Shown: positions 1 through 12,179 of the stretch, piece by piece | Layout: every line of letters starts with the position of its first letter | How positions within the stretch are numbered: position 1 is the stretch's first letter | Program-made: the position numbers and the translations under genes | Notes under the pieces: model-generated | Databases searched by the model: none | Seen by the model: the letters and a program-made list of their open reading frames with translations, nothing else | Told to the model about the DNA's origin: nothing | Assembly (NCBI RefSeq): GCF_029227915.1 | Contig: NC_079878.1 | Coordinates: forward strand, 26,873,501 to 26,937,500 | From: Hydractinia symbiolongicarpus | Taxonomy: Eukaryota; Cnidaria; Hydrozoa; Anthoathecata; Hydractiniidae | Direction: 5' to 3' | Length of the DNA stretch: 64,000 nt

Positions 1-2389
1 TAATATCACAAACCAGCGACCTATGCTGGGAAACACACTATTCCTCCGATATAACTTTCACGTCCTTCGCCACTTTCTTGTCTGACTTTCTAACCAGGAA
101 GTAATCTATCTGTGTCTTACAACCACCTGACTCATATGCTATCAGCCTACTCTGTCTCTTACTGAATGATGTGTTGCAAACCACCATGTAAAAAAAATTA
201 CTATTTATTTTTGATTTTCTGATTTATTAAAAAAAATTAGAAAACAATCTGACCTGATTCGCTGTTTTGACTGTTTCTAGCCTCCACCAATTGTTGTTTG
301 TAAATATCAAAATACCAGTCTAAATAAAGATAAAGTTTGCTTGCTGAGCTATGACACATTTGGTGTACAGAATTTCAAGAGATTCAAAGGAGAAGAGAAA
401 TAAAATTACTTTAGGCTTTGTTGTGCTATGATTGACTAAAGGAGATAAACAGAAATCTTGCTAGCATATAAAAAGCATAAAGTTGAAAAATTAGATAGAA
501 CAAAGTATATATATATATATGAAGTAAAATAAAAAGTAAATAAGCTTTTACTTTGTTAATGGCGTAATACCAGACAGCTAGCTAGCTATTCGTGATGTGA
601 ATTTTTTTATATGGAGAGTGGGATCTTCAATCCGTCACTGGCAACAAGCTAACTCACCGACTACCAACTCTCCAACTACCTAACTTCCTGACTATAAATT
701 TCTCCTAAAAATGTTTACACTTTTTAAATTTGTTTTGCCCAAGTTTTAAAGTGCAAAACATGTTGAAGATTTCTAAAACAGCGTTTATGCATGTTTCTCA
801 GTGAAAATTATTATTCCATGGTGGACACATAGCATAAGAACTAAGCGTCTAAAATAGTGACTGTCTCATAAATTCAGATTTATGAGAGGATAAGGCTTTC
901 AAATACATGCGTCTCTAGTTAATGGAGGGTAATCAATTTTACATTCTAAAAATAGGAGTCACGGAACAAGTCAACATGTTAGGCATCATGGATCTTTAAA
1001 ATGATAGATTCGGGCTTAAGTCAAACAAAAATCAAACACTTTAAATGGTCATTGTCTAGTAAACCAAACTTCAGACAAAATGGTTGGAAAATTGGCAGAA
1101 AATACAAGTGGACAAAAAGTTTACAATTCAAAGGATTTGGTATGTTTATTCGGTAATAACTATTTTTATTTGAGAATCTGAACTTTTTTTAAAATAAAGA
1201 AAAATATTAGAAAATCAAGAGCATAGATTCTACGTTCTTTTTTGATTGTGTAAATTTGAGCCATTGGACTATATTATCAAGTTTAAAGCATGCCCGGAGT
1301 TAATGTCAATTTTAAACTAGATTTTTTTATATATAATTTTCTGAAACATATCAGGAAATACTTCTTATTATTTGCTCCTTATCCATTTGCACATGCAAAT
1401 CTTAAAACTGTTCCAGCTATAGATATTTTACCAACATTTTCTATTTTAACAATGTTAATTTTAAGGACTGAAAAATTGTTTAATTTCTTTCTTTTCTTTA
1501 AACCTGCATTAAATGTGTAAAGTTTAAATGACACAACATGAATGACAGACATTCTGTTTCGCTAACTGCTTTTTTTAACAGAAATGACAAAGCAATAAAA
1601 TTGTGAAGATCACAGTGTTTTAAAGATGACATTGTAAGGCATATGAAATATCGTTTACAATTCTCAAAACTTCTGTCATCATGACCTAACTGTATTACGC
1701 ACATGCATAATACCCAGTCCGTGATGATATTTGCCCTCATTCGAGTGCTGTCTAAGTTCCAATAAGTAATGTACAATTTAAACCAAAAATAAAAAATTCT
1801 CCTTAAAATGTTATTAATATCTCTAAATGCATTGGATGGTTTTTGTACTTGTTTTACTATTTTTTAACAAAATTTAATCCCATGGCAAAAGACAATTATT
1901 AAAGAGCAAGATTTAGTCTTTAGACAAGGAGGTGGTGAGGTTAGAGCTAAGAGGAGAATTAATATGGCCTTTACTTGAATTTTTGCACCTGATGTGTAGT
2001 CATAACCTTTAGACTGAGTGTGTTAAACCAAGATGTGCAATTTAAGTCTGCAGCTATTTTCTTTTGTTTTGTTAAGACACATTATTAAGAAACTTTAAGA
2101 TATATGTGTGTCATCTAAGATACACCTGAAAAGGAACGCACATCTTTCATTATAGTAATTAATTATAATAAATAAAGTAATTAAAAAATTATGATTTTGG
2201 AGCAAAAGAGTGCAATTGCTTGCTATTTATCTAGAGTAACTAGTTAATGTTTGATAATGGTTTGATTTGATAGTGGTGCTTTGTAAGGTGTATACTACTC
2301 TTCCTTGAGGGTACATCACCACTTAAATTGGCTGCATTGTGTGTTACACAAAGCAATGAATGTGCTGAAGATTAGATTTGCTAGTTATG
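1..2389. other. gene-free stretch
   Basis: I see no supported gene. Only short ORFs without recognisable domains occur, for example at 1290-1520. The DNA is AT-rich with a short (TA)n tract near 508-520. Confidence 0.5.
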
Positions 2390-2899
2390 TACCTTAAGGG
2401 AAGAAATTATTCGTGGAAGAAATTTGTGCAGAACTTTTTTTGCGGAATTAATTTTTGCTGTTTTTGCCTAAATCCGCAAAAATTAATTCCGCAGAAGTGA
2501 AGAAATTTTGGTCATCTGCAAAAATAAATTCTGCAAAAGGGGAGTTCAAAAATATTTTCAATATTTTCAGTGACGATATTTGATCTTACATTTGTGACAG
2601 CTTAGTATTCTTATGTTACAGCAGCTTAGTACTCTTTTTTTTAATATTTTGATGAAAAACAGAGAGATAATATTCCATAAATCAGATGTTTTTTTATACA
2701 CTTATAGGTACTAAATTAGGTTTTTCCTGACTTTCGATTTACTAAATTTCTTGCATACTCAAATTTATTCCGCAATATATCTTTTAAGGTTGCTATCCGC
2801 AAAATTGTATTTTTCAAAATATGCCTTTTTTGGGTCACTTATCCACAAAAATAAATTCCGCACAATTTTCTTCCGCAAATAATTTCTTCGCTTAAGGTA
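2390..2899. mobile_element. MITE-like element with terminal inverted repeats
   Basis: The left end (2391 onward, ACCTTAAGGGAAGAAATTAT) and the right end (about 2862-2899) are imperfect inverted repeats of about 40 bp. They share the CTTAAG outer motif followed by GAAGAAATTATT and, further in, TTGTGC. The interior is AT-rich, repeats the phrase AATTAATTCCGCA in both orientations and has no ORF. A TTAA sits at both edges and could be a target-site duplication, as in piggyBac or Kolobok-type elements, or could be part of the repeat itself. The superfamily is therefore not assigned. Confidence 0.7.
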
Positions 2900-3457
2900 G
2901 TTGTAAATGTATTTAGCAAAAGCTCTAACAAAATAAAGAAAAAGACATGGCGATCTTTAATAAATGTATAACGCCATAAAATAGACAAAATTGTTAAATA
3001 TTAAAACAAGCTTTTAAATAAGAGTCAGTGCTTACAAATGCTCAAAATGTAAACTAAGCATTAATTAAATATCAAACCGAAAGGTTCTAAGGTTTACTTA
3101 TAAATAATAGTTTTTGTCTAGGATCTTAAAAAAAGGTTTTAAAGTTGTTTTGGAGGAGTCAATGCAAAAGTTCTAATTTAAAGAGAAATAAAATACAAAC
3201 CATGTCATCATAAAGAGGGTATATATATCTATAATAGTGCTAAGCCTGCAACATAAGATTGGAACATTAAAATTAACTTCTAATCTTTATATACAGTTTT
3301 TTGACTGCTGCATCTTCTGTTCTTTAAGTTTATAGAAGTGTAAAGTTTTTGGATAAATTGCATATTACCAGCTCTCTGGCCTGTAACAAATAGATCTGTG
3401 TTCTGTTCTGTTCTAGTTGTTGATAATTCAAAAGATTTATCCTCTTATTACTTTTAG
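2900..3457. other. non-coding, probable intron or upstream region
   Basis: No coding signal is seen. The stretch ends in a pyrimidine-rich tract and an AG acceptor at 3456-3457 just before the B-box exon. It is probably intron of that gene, with earlier exons not recognised. Confidence 0.4.
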
Positions 3458-4337
3458 GGAAAGACAGTATGTGAAGTGCAATGAAAAAGATTGCCCAAAG
3501 GCAGTGGAGATATATTGCAAAGAATGCCTTCAGTATCTCTGTTTAAAGTGCTCAGAACAGTTACACAAAAGCTTATCTGGCCATACCTTGATACATGCTA
3601 AATATTCCACAAAAAAAGAATCCATTGAACCATATTGTGTAGACCATAAATGCTTTCAACGATATACTTGCACAAGCTGTGATGCCACTTTTCTTTGTAT
3701 GTATTGCAAACAATTGTACCACATAGACCACAACGTTTCTTTATTAAACACACATGTTTTGAAGGAATATTTTACCAGCCAAAAATTAAAGTTGCAAAAT
3801 CTAAAGTGCGATTCTGGTCACGTATCTGCTCATGCAGACACATTAAAAAAACGATTGCGCAATGCCAAACTATGCCTAATTAATAATTTTATTCTAAAAG
3901 CTAATGAAACTGAAAACATGTTATTGGTGAAGTACGATGCGAAGCGAAAAACCATTTTAGATGACTTCAAGGAAATAAATGTACACAAGCAAGCTTTATT
4001 AGGCCAACTTGAGTTATTAGAGAAAAAGACTGACATGCAGATTATGCTAGAATCGGGAAAACTGGTTACTGATGTTGAATCTTTTATGTTAAGCAATCAA
4101 CATCTGCTTGAGTCAGCTGAACAAGTACCAACAATGCAGATTGCTACAGACTTTGACATTGCTGGAACACTTCCTTTGGGATTTATAGACAACACAATTT
4201 TAGAGTGCCGCATTAAAGGTGTAAACTTTTCATCTGAAGCACCAATAGAGTTGTTGAACTGTGACGGCATAGAAGAAGTAACCAAAGACTTACTGACTTG
4301 TCAATTAAATGATGGTAACATTACTTTTGTACATTAA
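3458..4337 (+). CDS. double B-box zinc-finger protein (TRIM-like), last exon
   Basis: The exon opens right after an AG acceptor at 3456-3457 and runs about 293 codons to a TAA at 4335-4337. The reading frame stays open upstream to 3417, but a splice start is more likely than the ATG there. Two successive B-boxes are visible. The first has paired cysteines (CxxC around IYCKECLQYLCLKC) with closing histidines, and the second begins YCVDHKCFQRYTCTSC and ends in H residues. A Leu/Lys/Glu-rich helical stretch follows, consistent with a coiled coil, then a short C-terminal tail. No RING finger, NHL or SPRY domain is present in this exon. If a RING exists it must lie in an earlier exon. TRIM-family proteins usually act as E3 ligases or scaffolds; that role is only inferred here. 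Confidence 0.75.
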
Positions 4338-4383
4338 TATTATTATTAGAATCTATAGTACCTAGGAAACCAATCATAAGCAG

Positions 4384-4389
4384 AATAAA
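4384..4389 (+). promoter_or_regulatory. polyadenylation signal AATAAA
   Basis: AATAAA lies about 47 nt after the stop of the B-box exon, which supports this being the 3' end of that transcript. Confidence 0.5.
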
Positions 4390-6611
4390 TTTTCACAGAC
4401 TCTTTCTAATTTTTTGCTAAGTTAGTAAAATCGAATCCATGCAAAATCTTTTGAGGGACTGATTTGCAATTCACACAAGAAGTGCTTGGTGAATACCCCA
4501 AATAAATACACAAAAATGTTCAAGGAATCAATGACCAAAAACAAATTCATGTAGAAATTTGTCTTCTCAAAGGTAGATCTTCCGTAAAACTTAAACCTTC
4601 ATGTAATCAAAGGATATACTTAAACTTAACTAATGTTCAAATTATGTCTCCATTAAGCTGATTTTGGTTAAAACACAAACAAAAATTTACAAACTTTGTA
4701 ATGGTTTTAAAATTGTCAAAATTAACATCCGTTGGGACTATTTGTGGTTCACAAAAACCTTGATTTTACATGAAAATAATAAAAACAATTTGAAGCTCCA
4801 TGTTTTTTAATAAAAAAGTGTATATATACGTTATGAAAAATGTTATTAAAATATGGGAAAGTGTTTTTTAGGTAATTTGTACAGAAAATAAGTTACATAA
4901 ACTTATATAAAAGCAGAAAGTTTCTTTCCTGATATCCATCTGTCCAGTCTTGATGTGAGGTAATTTTGGAAAGCTTTCTTACCATATTAAATAAAGTTAC
5001 TATTCCATCAGTAAAAATCAGATCCAAATAACCGGCCCTACTTAAATAACAACGACCGGTAAAACGTAGTCCATACCTAAATAAACATTCAGGGTATAAT
5101 AGCAAATTACATGATGATTAAGGCTTAAAATAAAATGTCTTAACTTTATCTGATAAAATATCCAAAGATAATTGATGTAATTTTATGATAATTTGCTGGC
5201 TAATGAAAAAATCTGTTTGACAATGAATATACACCCTTTTCCAAATAAATACTGGGATTATTGTCCAGGGTAATTTTTTAACAAATTCCCAGGGTAATTA
5301 ATACAATATTCTCTTAACTTTGCTACTCAGTATTCAGCAGCATAGCAAGGTTAAAATATATCTATAATCTGTTTTTAATTTTAGTTTATAATATTATCCT
5401 TTTAGTTTTACAAGTCAAGAATAAACCTATTTAAAAGTCTTTTTCAAGATTCCTGTAGAAATTCGTGCACAAAATTGTGAGCACAAATAAATAAAGTTAA
5501 TAAATTATTCACCTTTAGGTAGATCATGTAGCTAGCTACATTCCTTTATCATGGATAACTGTATTATCATGGCCTTGTGCACAGAATAATTATTGTTGGG
5601 CTTATAACTGTTCAGCACATAATCATTGTAAAATGAGCACTTTCTACGACGTTATAGATTTTTTTTATCATATTTAAGTTTTTTGTATTGAATGTAGCAA
5701 GGCTGCTAAATTTTGACCCAAAATGACATGCCCAAAATGACCTGTCACGCTGAAATAGATCTCTTTAAACAAGTTTTTTGCTGGTTCAGAAAAATTCTTG
5801 AAACAACACCATAATTATAATGATTCCTCACTGGTTTATTATTTTTTCCTTGTTGCAGAAATTGTTTAAGCTTTATGATGTTATTTTACATTGAGCTATT
5901 AGTTTAGAGTAGTTTAGAGTATTTCTACACATTCTATAATCTTTATTATTAAGGGACTATTTTCTGGCATATCCGTTACAAATTAGCCCTTTTTCCAAAT
6001 AAAAAAAATCAGATTGGCTGAATTTAAAAATACAAAGGAAATTTCAAAAATAAAACATAGAATATAAAAAAAACTTCCCGAAAAGACAACAGGAAAGAAA
6101 TCGGAAAAGAAAGGGCTTGTTCAAAAACAAAGATATTATATCCAAAAACCCAGAACAATGAAAAATAGAAATTTTTTTTAGTAAAAATAATTTTGTCCCT
6201 CTTAATTTTGTTATTGTTTTTATCAAACAGATTTTTTCTAGAAGTCAGTAAGTAGATGTATAGTTGTTGTTTAAAGGTGTTGTCACTAAGTGTTTGAAAA
6301 ATATTACCACATTTGTTTGAAAAATATTACCACTGTTTAGTCATTGTCATTGAGCGATATAAATATCATGTCCTTAACGCACATTAACAGATGTATCTGT
6401 TGAAACCCAGAAAATAAACGTGTTTATTAATGGCATGATAATATTCATATTATTCAATTCTTTTTTTTTGTATTATGCCATGTTATTTTTCAAATACCTC
6501 AGCTAGTTATTCTGATGAACACTTACAAAGGCTGTGATTATCACATGCCAATCTCACATTTATTTTGGTAACAAATCCAAACTTGTTACTTTATCTCTCT
6601 TTTTATTTCAG
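4390..6611. other. non-coding spacer before ZZ-finger gene
   Basis: No recognisable exon was found. The 5' end of the following ZZ-finger gene must lie here or further upstream, because its first recognised exon starts at an acceptor and needs one upstream base to complete a codon. The short ORFs at 4893-5105 and 6044-6226 look random. Confidence 0.4.
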
Positions 6612-6677
6612 GTAATGGCAATAATATCTTACCCTGGAAAAGAAGTGGTCAGTTATGTGAAGAAGCTTTTCTTTCAG
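6612..6677 (+). CDS. ZZ-finger gene, small exon
   Basis: A 66-nt exon between a TTTATTTCAG acceptor and a GTGCAT donor. Read in phase with the next exon it gives about 21 residues including LPWKRSGQLCEEAF, and leaves one base that joins the next exon. It is short, so less certain than the zinc-finger exons. Confidence 0.5.
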
Positions 6678-9600
6678 GTGCATTACCCATAGTTTTTTAT
6701 ATTTGGGCCACTAAAGTTAGAACCTAATAAAACATGACACAGACTAGATTTGAAATACACTTATTTGATTTAATTTGTTGCTAATGCATACATATATGTA
6801 GGTGATGAATTCAATATGTCTGAAGTACTGTATCGAATGTTTCAAGATGTTGTGAGATTCGGATTTTCAAGTTATATTTCCTCTGATCAATACATCCAAC
6901 ATTCTGCATATGTTCGTTCGTTGTTTCAAGCGAGATATAACCTAGTGGTTGATCAATGCAAGTGTGCATCTTGTAATACCTCCATGTTGCCAGAGTTATA
7001 TCATTGTCGCATTTGCAATATAGACTTGTGTTCGGTTTGCTATCGGCTGAATATGGGTTTGCTGGTGCCTAATCATTTGAAATATCATAAGATGGATTAT
7101 TTGAGGTATCATTATTGTTTTTAATTTTTGTGTTCCATGAATTATAATATTTTTTTCAGCAGTTTAAATTCAAAAAAACTTACTGTTAATAGGAATCCGA
7201 AATGGTTAATGATGTTGAACTTATTAAATGAAAATGTTTAAAAAAACTTTTTTCATTCTCAAGATTCATGTTTAAAGATTTAGACATTTATAATTAATAG
7301 AGTTGTTGCTGTAAATAAAACAAAACAATTTTTTTCATAACAAATTCATATCAAATTTTGAGCTTTTGGTGGTAACAATTCACTATGATCAAGTCAATAT
7401 GTACAAACGCCTGCAAAATCATTTGATTAGCCATTTTTTATAAAAATTATAAACACGAGTAATAAATTAAAAAACCTTCCTAATGCCAGAACAATTCTAA
7501 AGGCATGGATTAAACAGTTTTTCTCAGTAGAGGTTTGTCGCAGCAACAAGCTGCCTTGCAATGTGAGTCCAAGATCATTAGGGTCACGAACTAAAACATC
7601 AAAGTCGACAAAGAAAAGGTAACATTCCCCCAAATTGCGTATAATACAATCACTAGTACACGAAAACGATAAACTAATTTGTATTGTAAAAGTTTAGCCT
7701 GTCTTTCCTAAAATAAAGTAGTCTAACAATAGCTTTAAAAGTAATATACAAATTGCACTGAGAAAATTTAACTGCGAAAAAGATTTTGTAAATGTTAAAC
7801 TCTACCTCATAAATTATCAGTATACTAATTAATTTAACTTTTTAATCGAGCAGGCAGGAATATTAACATAAATTAACTAAACTGTTCTGATGGTCAAATT
7901 TAATAACAATTGTTGATGTTTTTTTTCTGGAAGAATTGCTGTTTCCACAAAGTTTAAATTATTTATGTATAGGGACTACCTATATCATGCTTCCCTCTAT
8001 AAATCTTGTAAAATGTGGAATTTATAAGCTCAGAAGGTTGTACCCTACGCAAATGTTTCTGTAATGTGTCTCAGATTTTAGATAAATGCCAGTTTGCCCC
8101 GTAACAATATCACTGTGATTCTATTCTACATGTGTTTGTTAATGGTATTCAGACATAGTTATCAAACTATTAACCAGAAAAAACATCTAAATTGCACAAA
8201 ATCCCTTTTTTTCTAACTGGAAAACGTTTCCCTACAAAAAGGCATTCTCCAATCCCAGATAATTTTGGCTGTTCTTTTGGCTATATTCAAGGCACCATAA
8301 GCTTTACTCTGAAAGTAGGTTAGCTGCACTCTCTGCAATCTTCGCATTTTGCAACAACTTGCTCCATAACCCACACAGATCATAGAAAAATCATAGAAAT
8401 TGGACGTGCTGACGTCAATACAAAAAATCACACTGTTTAATCTTGGATTTAACCAAGTAAACTAAGTTCTAAGTCTATAATCTACTGTAAATATTGAAAA
8501 GAAGTAGTGTGTGTTACTAACATAGAAACCGGTTTCTCATTTGTTTGCGGCTACTTGCTTTAATTCATGTCCGGGATCGTAGATTTCAAGGAGTACTTGC
8601 CTTGAGTCTGATTGGAGATTTTTTTCAGACTTGGATCTAACCTTGGGTATATCACCCTGTATTGCCATACCTCAGCTGCGTCTACATGTTTTTCTGATTT
8701 CTGCCTCAAATAAGCGTAGTTCTTCAAAGCCCATATGAAGAAAACATGGAGACTTTGCTTTCAATCCATTTAGTCAGCAAGATACTCTTGAGATTCTAGA
8801 TATCTCATACCTGAGTTCTCTTTTGCTTTTACTTTCCTTGGTGAACATGCAACATGCAACAAGTAAGTAGCACCATTTTCTTTACCTGCCTCTTAAAACC
8901 ACTTTAAATTTCTCAGTTGATAATTTCTTAGAGAGTAAAGAATTGTCCAGTGTTAACTCCTACTAATGCCAGCACTGCAGTACTTACCAAACTGCCGCTG
9001 TAAATAAATAACTCGCCAAATGTTACTTTCATTTGATTCTGCAGTTTAAGTACAACAATGGTGTTATCTCTTATCACTTCTTATTGGTGCACCATCATAA
9101 AATTAAAATCTCATGTCGCACACACTATAACAGGGATGTAATCATCCATTTTGCAAATTTAGACATAAACTGATAATTAAATCAGTGTTCAGGTGTTTAC
9201 TAAGACAACTAAGTGTTGTTGTACAGCAAGGCCTATTGCATGACATGAAAAATACAAATGATCTGTAATAGTTAACACTAATTCAAAGTCTATATTAAGT
9301 GGAATTTTCTTACTTAAGTAAGTAGGAACAATTTAAAGGTATGGAATAAATTATACGCAGCTGCATGGAAAGCCAGGATTAGTGTTAATTTGTCTAACTT
9401 AAAACTAATTCACACTTGGTGTGTTACTATTGGGTATTCCCCATTAAACATGTACTAACAAAAATGCATTTATGTATTAATTGATGTATGTTTATTTTTA
9501 TAGTGACGTTTGTGCTACCTGCAAGAGCTACATCGTTGGAAAGTATATTCACTGCAAAGTATGTAACCTCAACGTTTGTGCTTATTGTTATCAAACGTGC

Positions 9601-12035
9601 AAGTTTAAGCATGATGATCAACATCAAATATCAGTTTTGAAATATAATCTTGGAGGTAATGACATTTTGTATACTATGCCATCATTACCTTTTTTATATG
9701 GAATTAAAACTTCGTTAATGTTTTGCCAATGCAATCGTTGCCTTAATAAGTATAATTTGGGTATCATAAATGTCCTTGTAAACTTAAAAAATGTTTCTGA
9801 GAACGCTGACTACAGGCCAAAATTTAAATTCCAAATCTATTTTTTTGTCCCCCCTAGAACTTATTGACTGTATGTCAGAAGAAAAGGAATTACCGCTGCT
9901 GACTCTTCATTCAAGGTATTTTTCAGATGCTCTAAAAATAGGCGTTGGTGAATGGAAGAATTCATTTAGCAATTGGGATGGGAAAATTCAGAAAAATATG
10001 AAGCTAGCTGTTGCAAGATTTTCAGAGGAAGGTTTAAGCAATGGAATGATTTGCAACTCATGCTTGGTTGATCTTGCTGGGAAGTGGTATCGGTGTTTAG
10101 ACTGCTTTGACCTTGATGTGTGTGACTTATGCTACCTGAAAGGAATTAGGAAGACAGAATTTACAAACGGTCATGATGTGAAACATACAATGATGAGTTT
10201 TCGGTATTATTTTCCTTCACTTCTTCTTTAATTCTTTTGTAGTTAAAACTGTTTAAAATTCTATCTATTGATTACAAAAAGTTAAATTTTTGTAAAGAAA
10301 AGCAGAAAGAACCTAAAGGACGTAATTAAAAAATCAGCAAGCTGGGCAATGAGGAAATTGGTGATATCTTGAGAAAAATATGTCTGTCTCTATCTATATT
10401 TCTCTCCTCACCAAGATTAAGACAACATTGAATCTCCCGTTTTAGACCAAGCTACAGTTTTACTTCCCCCTTCGTTAATAAATTTTCGTCTACGGTAATG
10501 TTGGGTCCCTCTTGTAATTGATATATCAAGAAATGTCAAAATAAAATATCCACATTTCCATTTTTGTTTCGTAAAATATGCATGCGAAAGACATGAAAAA
10601 GAGGTTAGTTTAAGAAAATTTCGAGATGCTAGTTGTTCACATGCATGTTTGAACAAAATGTTCACTTTTACAACTTTTAACTGCGACTTCCACATAATCG
10701 TAGTCAACTCAATTATAAAGGAGGTAGTGGTAGTGCTAGTGTGACAAAAAATATTGCAGATTTTAAGCACTTATCTTTTGGTATATGTTAGCTAGTTAAA
10801 CCTAGAATGATGAGAATACTTTTTTATTTTACTGTTTTTTAGTAAATTTAAAGCTGAAACTTAATGTGCACTTTACTAACTCTTAGTGGCACTTCATATT
10901 ACTCTTCTAAGTTCAAAAGAAATAGTAGTAGGAAGCCAGCATTACTACTAAGCAAAACAGAAAGTAGCTACAACCCTAAAGGAAAAATATGTTGAGAATT
11001 TTATTTTGAGCTTTTTCTTTTCCTAAAAGGAATGTTATTTACTAAATATGGTTGATGCTAACAGAAGTTTTCCAGAGAGGAGGAGGGGCCAAATTTAAGA
11101 ATTGGGATATCAACCCTTCGTCAATTTTATATATTTTATAATTTTAATTGATTTTTTTTAACAGATGCGATCTAGGACAGAGGCTCAAAATGTGACAAAA
11201 ATAAACAGGAAAATCCCAAGGAAGGTGTCTAACTTGCTTCAACAAGTTAAATTGATATTCCAATTCTGAAACTACAAATGTGAAAAATGTGTGTTTCAAA
11301 TACTTGTAAAACACCCTTTGTTGTCTCATTTAAAGAAACAACAATGGGGTAAAACACCTGGTTAATGTTAATTTTGCAGATATTGTTTCAAAAATAAGGT
11401 ACACTCAAAAGTTTGTTTGAAACAATTCAAGAAGCCATCTAACTACTTATCTCGTCATATTAAAAATTTAGCTAATATGTAGCTCGTATAACACTTAGAG
11501 TATTAAACTGACCATTAGAACGGCCAAATGTGTGGGAGATACATGCTTCTATCCAATAGTATTAACAAATGTTATTAATTAGAATGTATGACAAACTAAT
11601 TTTGCACATAATGCGATTGAACAGATTGCACTAATTCACTGCAAACTATAAGAATGTTCTCATAGCTAATCTTGCTGTCATGTTATTCAATTTTTTTGGA
11701 TGTATTACTTTGCGGAACAGAAATAGATGTTGTGCCAAATTCTGTAGGTTGATGTGGAAATTCAGTGTAACAGAGAGAATAATTGTTATTTGTTTTTTTT
11801 TGTTTTAGATACAAATGCACCAATTGTCGAGGATTTATAATTGGCTCGATTTATAGTTGTGCAGATTGTGTAAAGAATGAGTTGTGTACTCTGTGCTATA
11901 AATCAAAAAAATTTCCATCAAGGTGAGACGGTGTGTTTTTTTTAAATAATTGTCAGCGTTTTCTATTCGTATATATTTTTTTTGTTTTTAGTCACAAGAG
12001 CTCTCACAGGAATATGAGAAAACATCACAATTATG
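6612..12035 (+). CDS. multi-exon gene with four ZZ-type zinc fingers (partial)
   Basis: Six exons join with consistent splice phases: 6612-6677, 6802-7105, 9504-9655, 9858-10203, 11809-11922 and 11992-12035. All introns are GT..AG. The chained protein has four ZZ fingers of the form CxxC, CxxC, CxxC followed by spaced histidines, beginning CASCNTSM, CATCKSYIVGKY, CNSCLVDLAGKW and CTNCRGFIIGSI. ZZ fingers bind two zinc ions and usually recognise N-terminal peptides, histone tails or other proteins; the cellular role here is unknown. No catalytic domain is seen between the fingers. The start and the end of the gene are not identified: the last exon ends in a donor (GTAAGT) at 12036 and no convincing next exon was found. 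A large ZZ-array protein related to p62/NBR1 or cytoskeletal ZZ proteins is possible but not shown. Confidence 0.75.
6802..7105 (+). CDS. ZZ-finger gene, exon with ZZ finger 1
   Basis: Starts after the acceptor TATATGTAG and ends TTG AG before GTATCA. It begins with a helical segment (MSEVLYRMFQDVVRFGF) and then carries the first ZZ finger, CASC...CRIC...CSVCY, followed by histidines in NHLKYHKM. An in-frame ATG at 6815 could serve as a start if the upstream exon is not used. Confidence 0.75.
7106..9503 (+). other. intron of ZZ-finger gene
   Basis: About 2.4 kb bounded by GT (7106) and AG (9503), phase 2. The short ORFs inside show no domain signal. Confidence 0.6.
9504..9655 (+). CDS. ZZ-finger gene, exon with ZZ finger 2
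   Basis: The codon split AG|T is restored across the splice. It encodes CATC...CKVC...CAYCY with following histidines in KHDDQH. It ends GGA G before GTAATG, phase 1. Confidence 0.8.
9858..10203 (+). CDS. ZZ-finger gene, exon with ZZ finger 3
   Basis: The phase-1 acceptor after CCCCCCTAG matches the previous donor. The exon encodes a spacer of about 65 residues and then the third ZZ finger (CNSC...CLDC...CDLCY and closing histidines in NGHDVKH). It ends CG before GTATTA. Confidence 0.8.
10204..11808 (+). other. intron of ZZ-finger gene
   Basis: About 1.6 kb, GT..AG, with a strong T-rich tract before the acceptor at 11808. No gene is seen inside. Confidence 0.6.
11809..11922 (+). CDS. ZZ-finger gene, exon with ZZ finger 4 (first part)
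   Basis: The codon CG|A is restored. It encodes CTNC...CADC...CTLCY. The histidine part of the finger is on the next exon after a 69-nt intron with a GTGAGA donor. Confidence 0.8.
11992..12035 (+). CDS. ZZ-finger gene, exon completing ZZ finger 4
   Basis: A 44-nt exon after TTTGTTTTTAG. It encodes SHKSSHRNMRKHHNY, which supplies the closing histidines of the fourth finger. It ends in a phase-1 GTAAGT donor, so the gene continues downstream. Confidence 0.7.
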
Positions 12036-12179
12036 GTAAGTTTTTTTTCATATACGTTTTGTTAAAATTCAAGCAGTGCAAACTCAAAATATAAATCAAC
12101 TAAATTTTTTTTTATCCTACTGCATTCTGTCGCCTCTGTCAAAAATTTAATCGAAATGTAGACAAGTTCAAAATTTTCA

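Noticed and set aside
6512-6530. CTGATGA word as a hammerhead-ribozyme core
   Set aside because: No matching GAAA and cleavage-site partner at the right spacing; chance occurrence.
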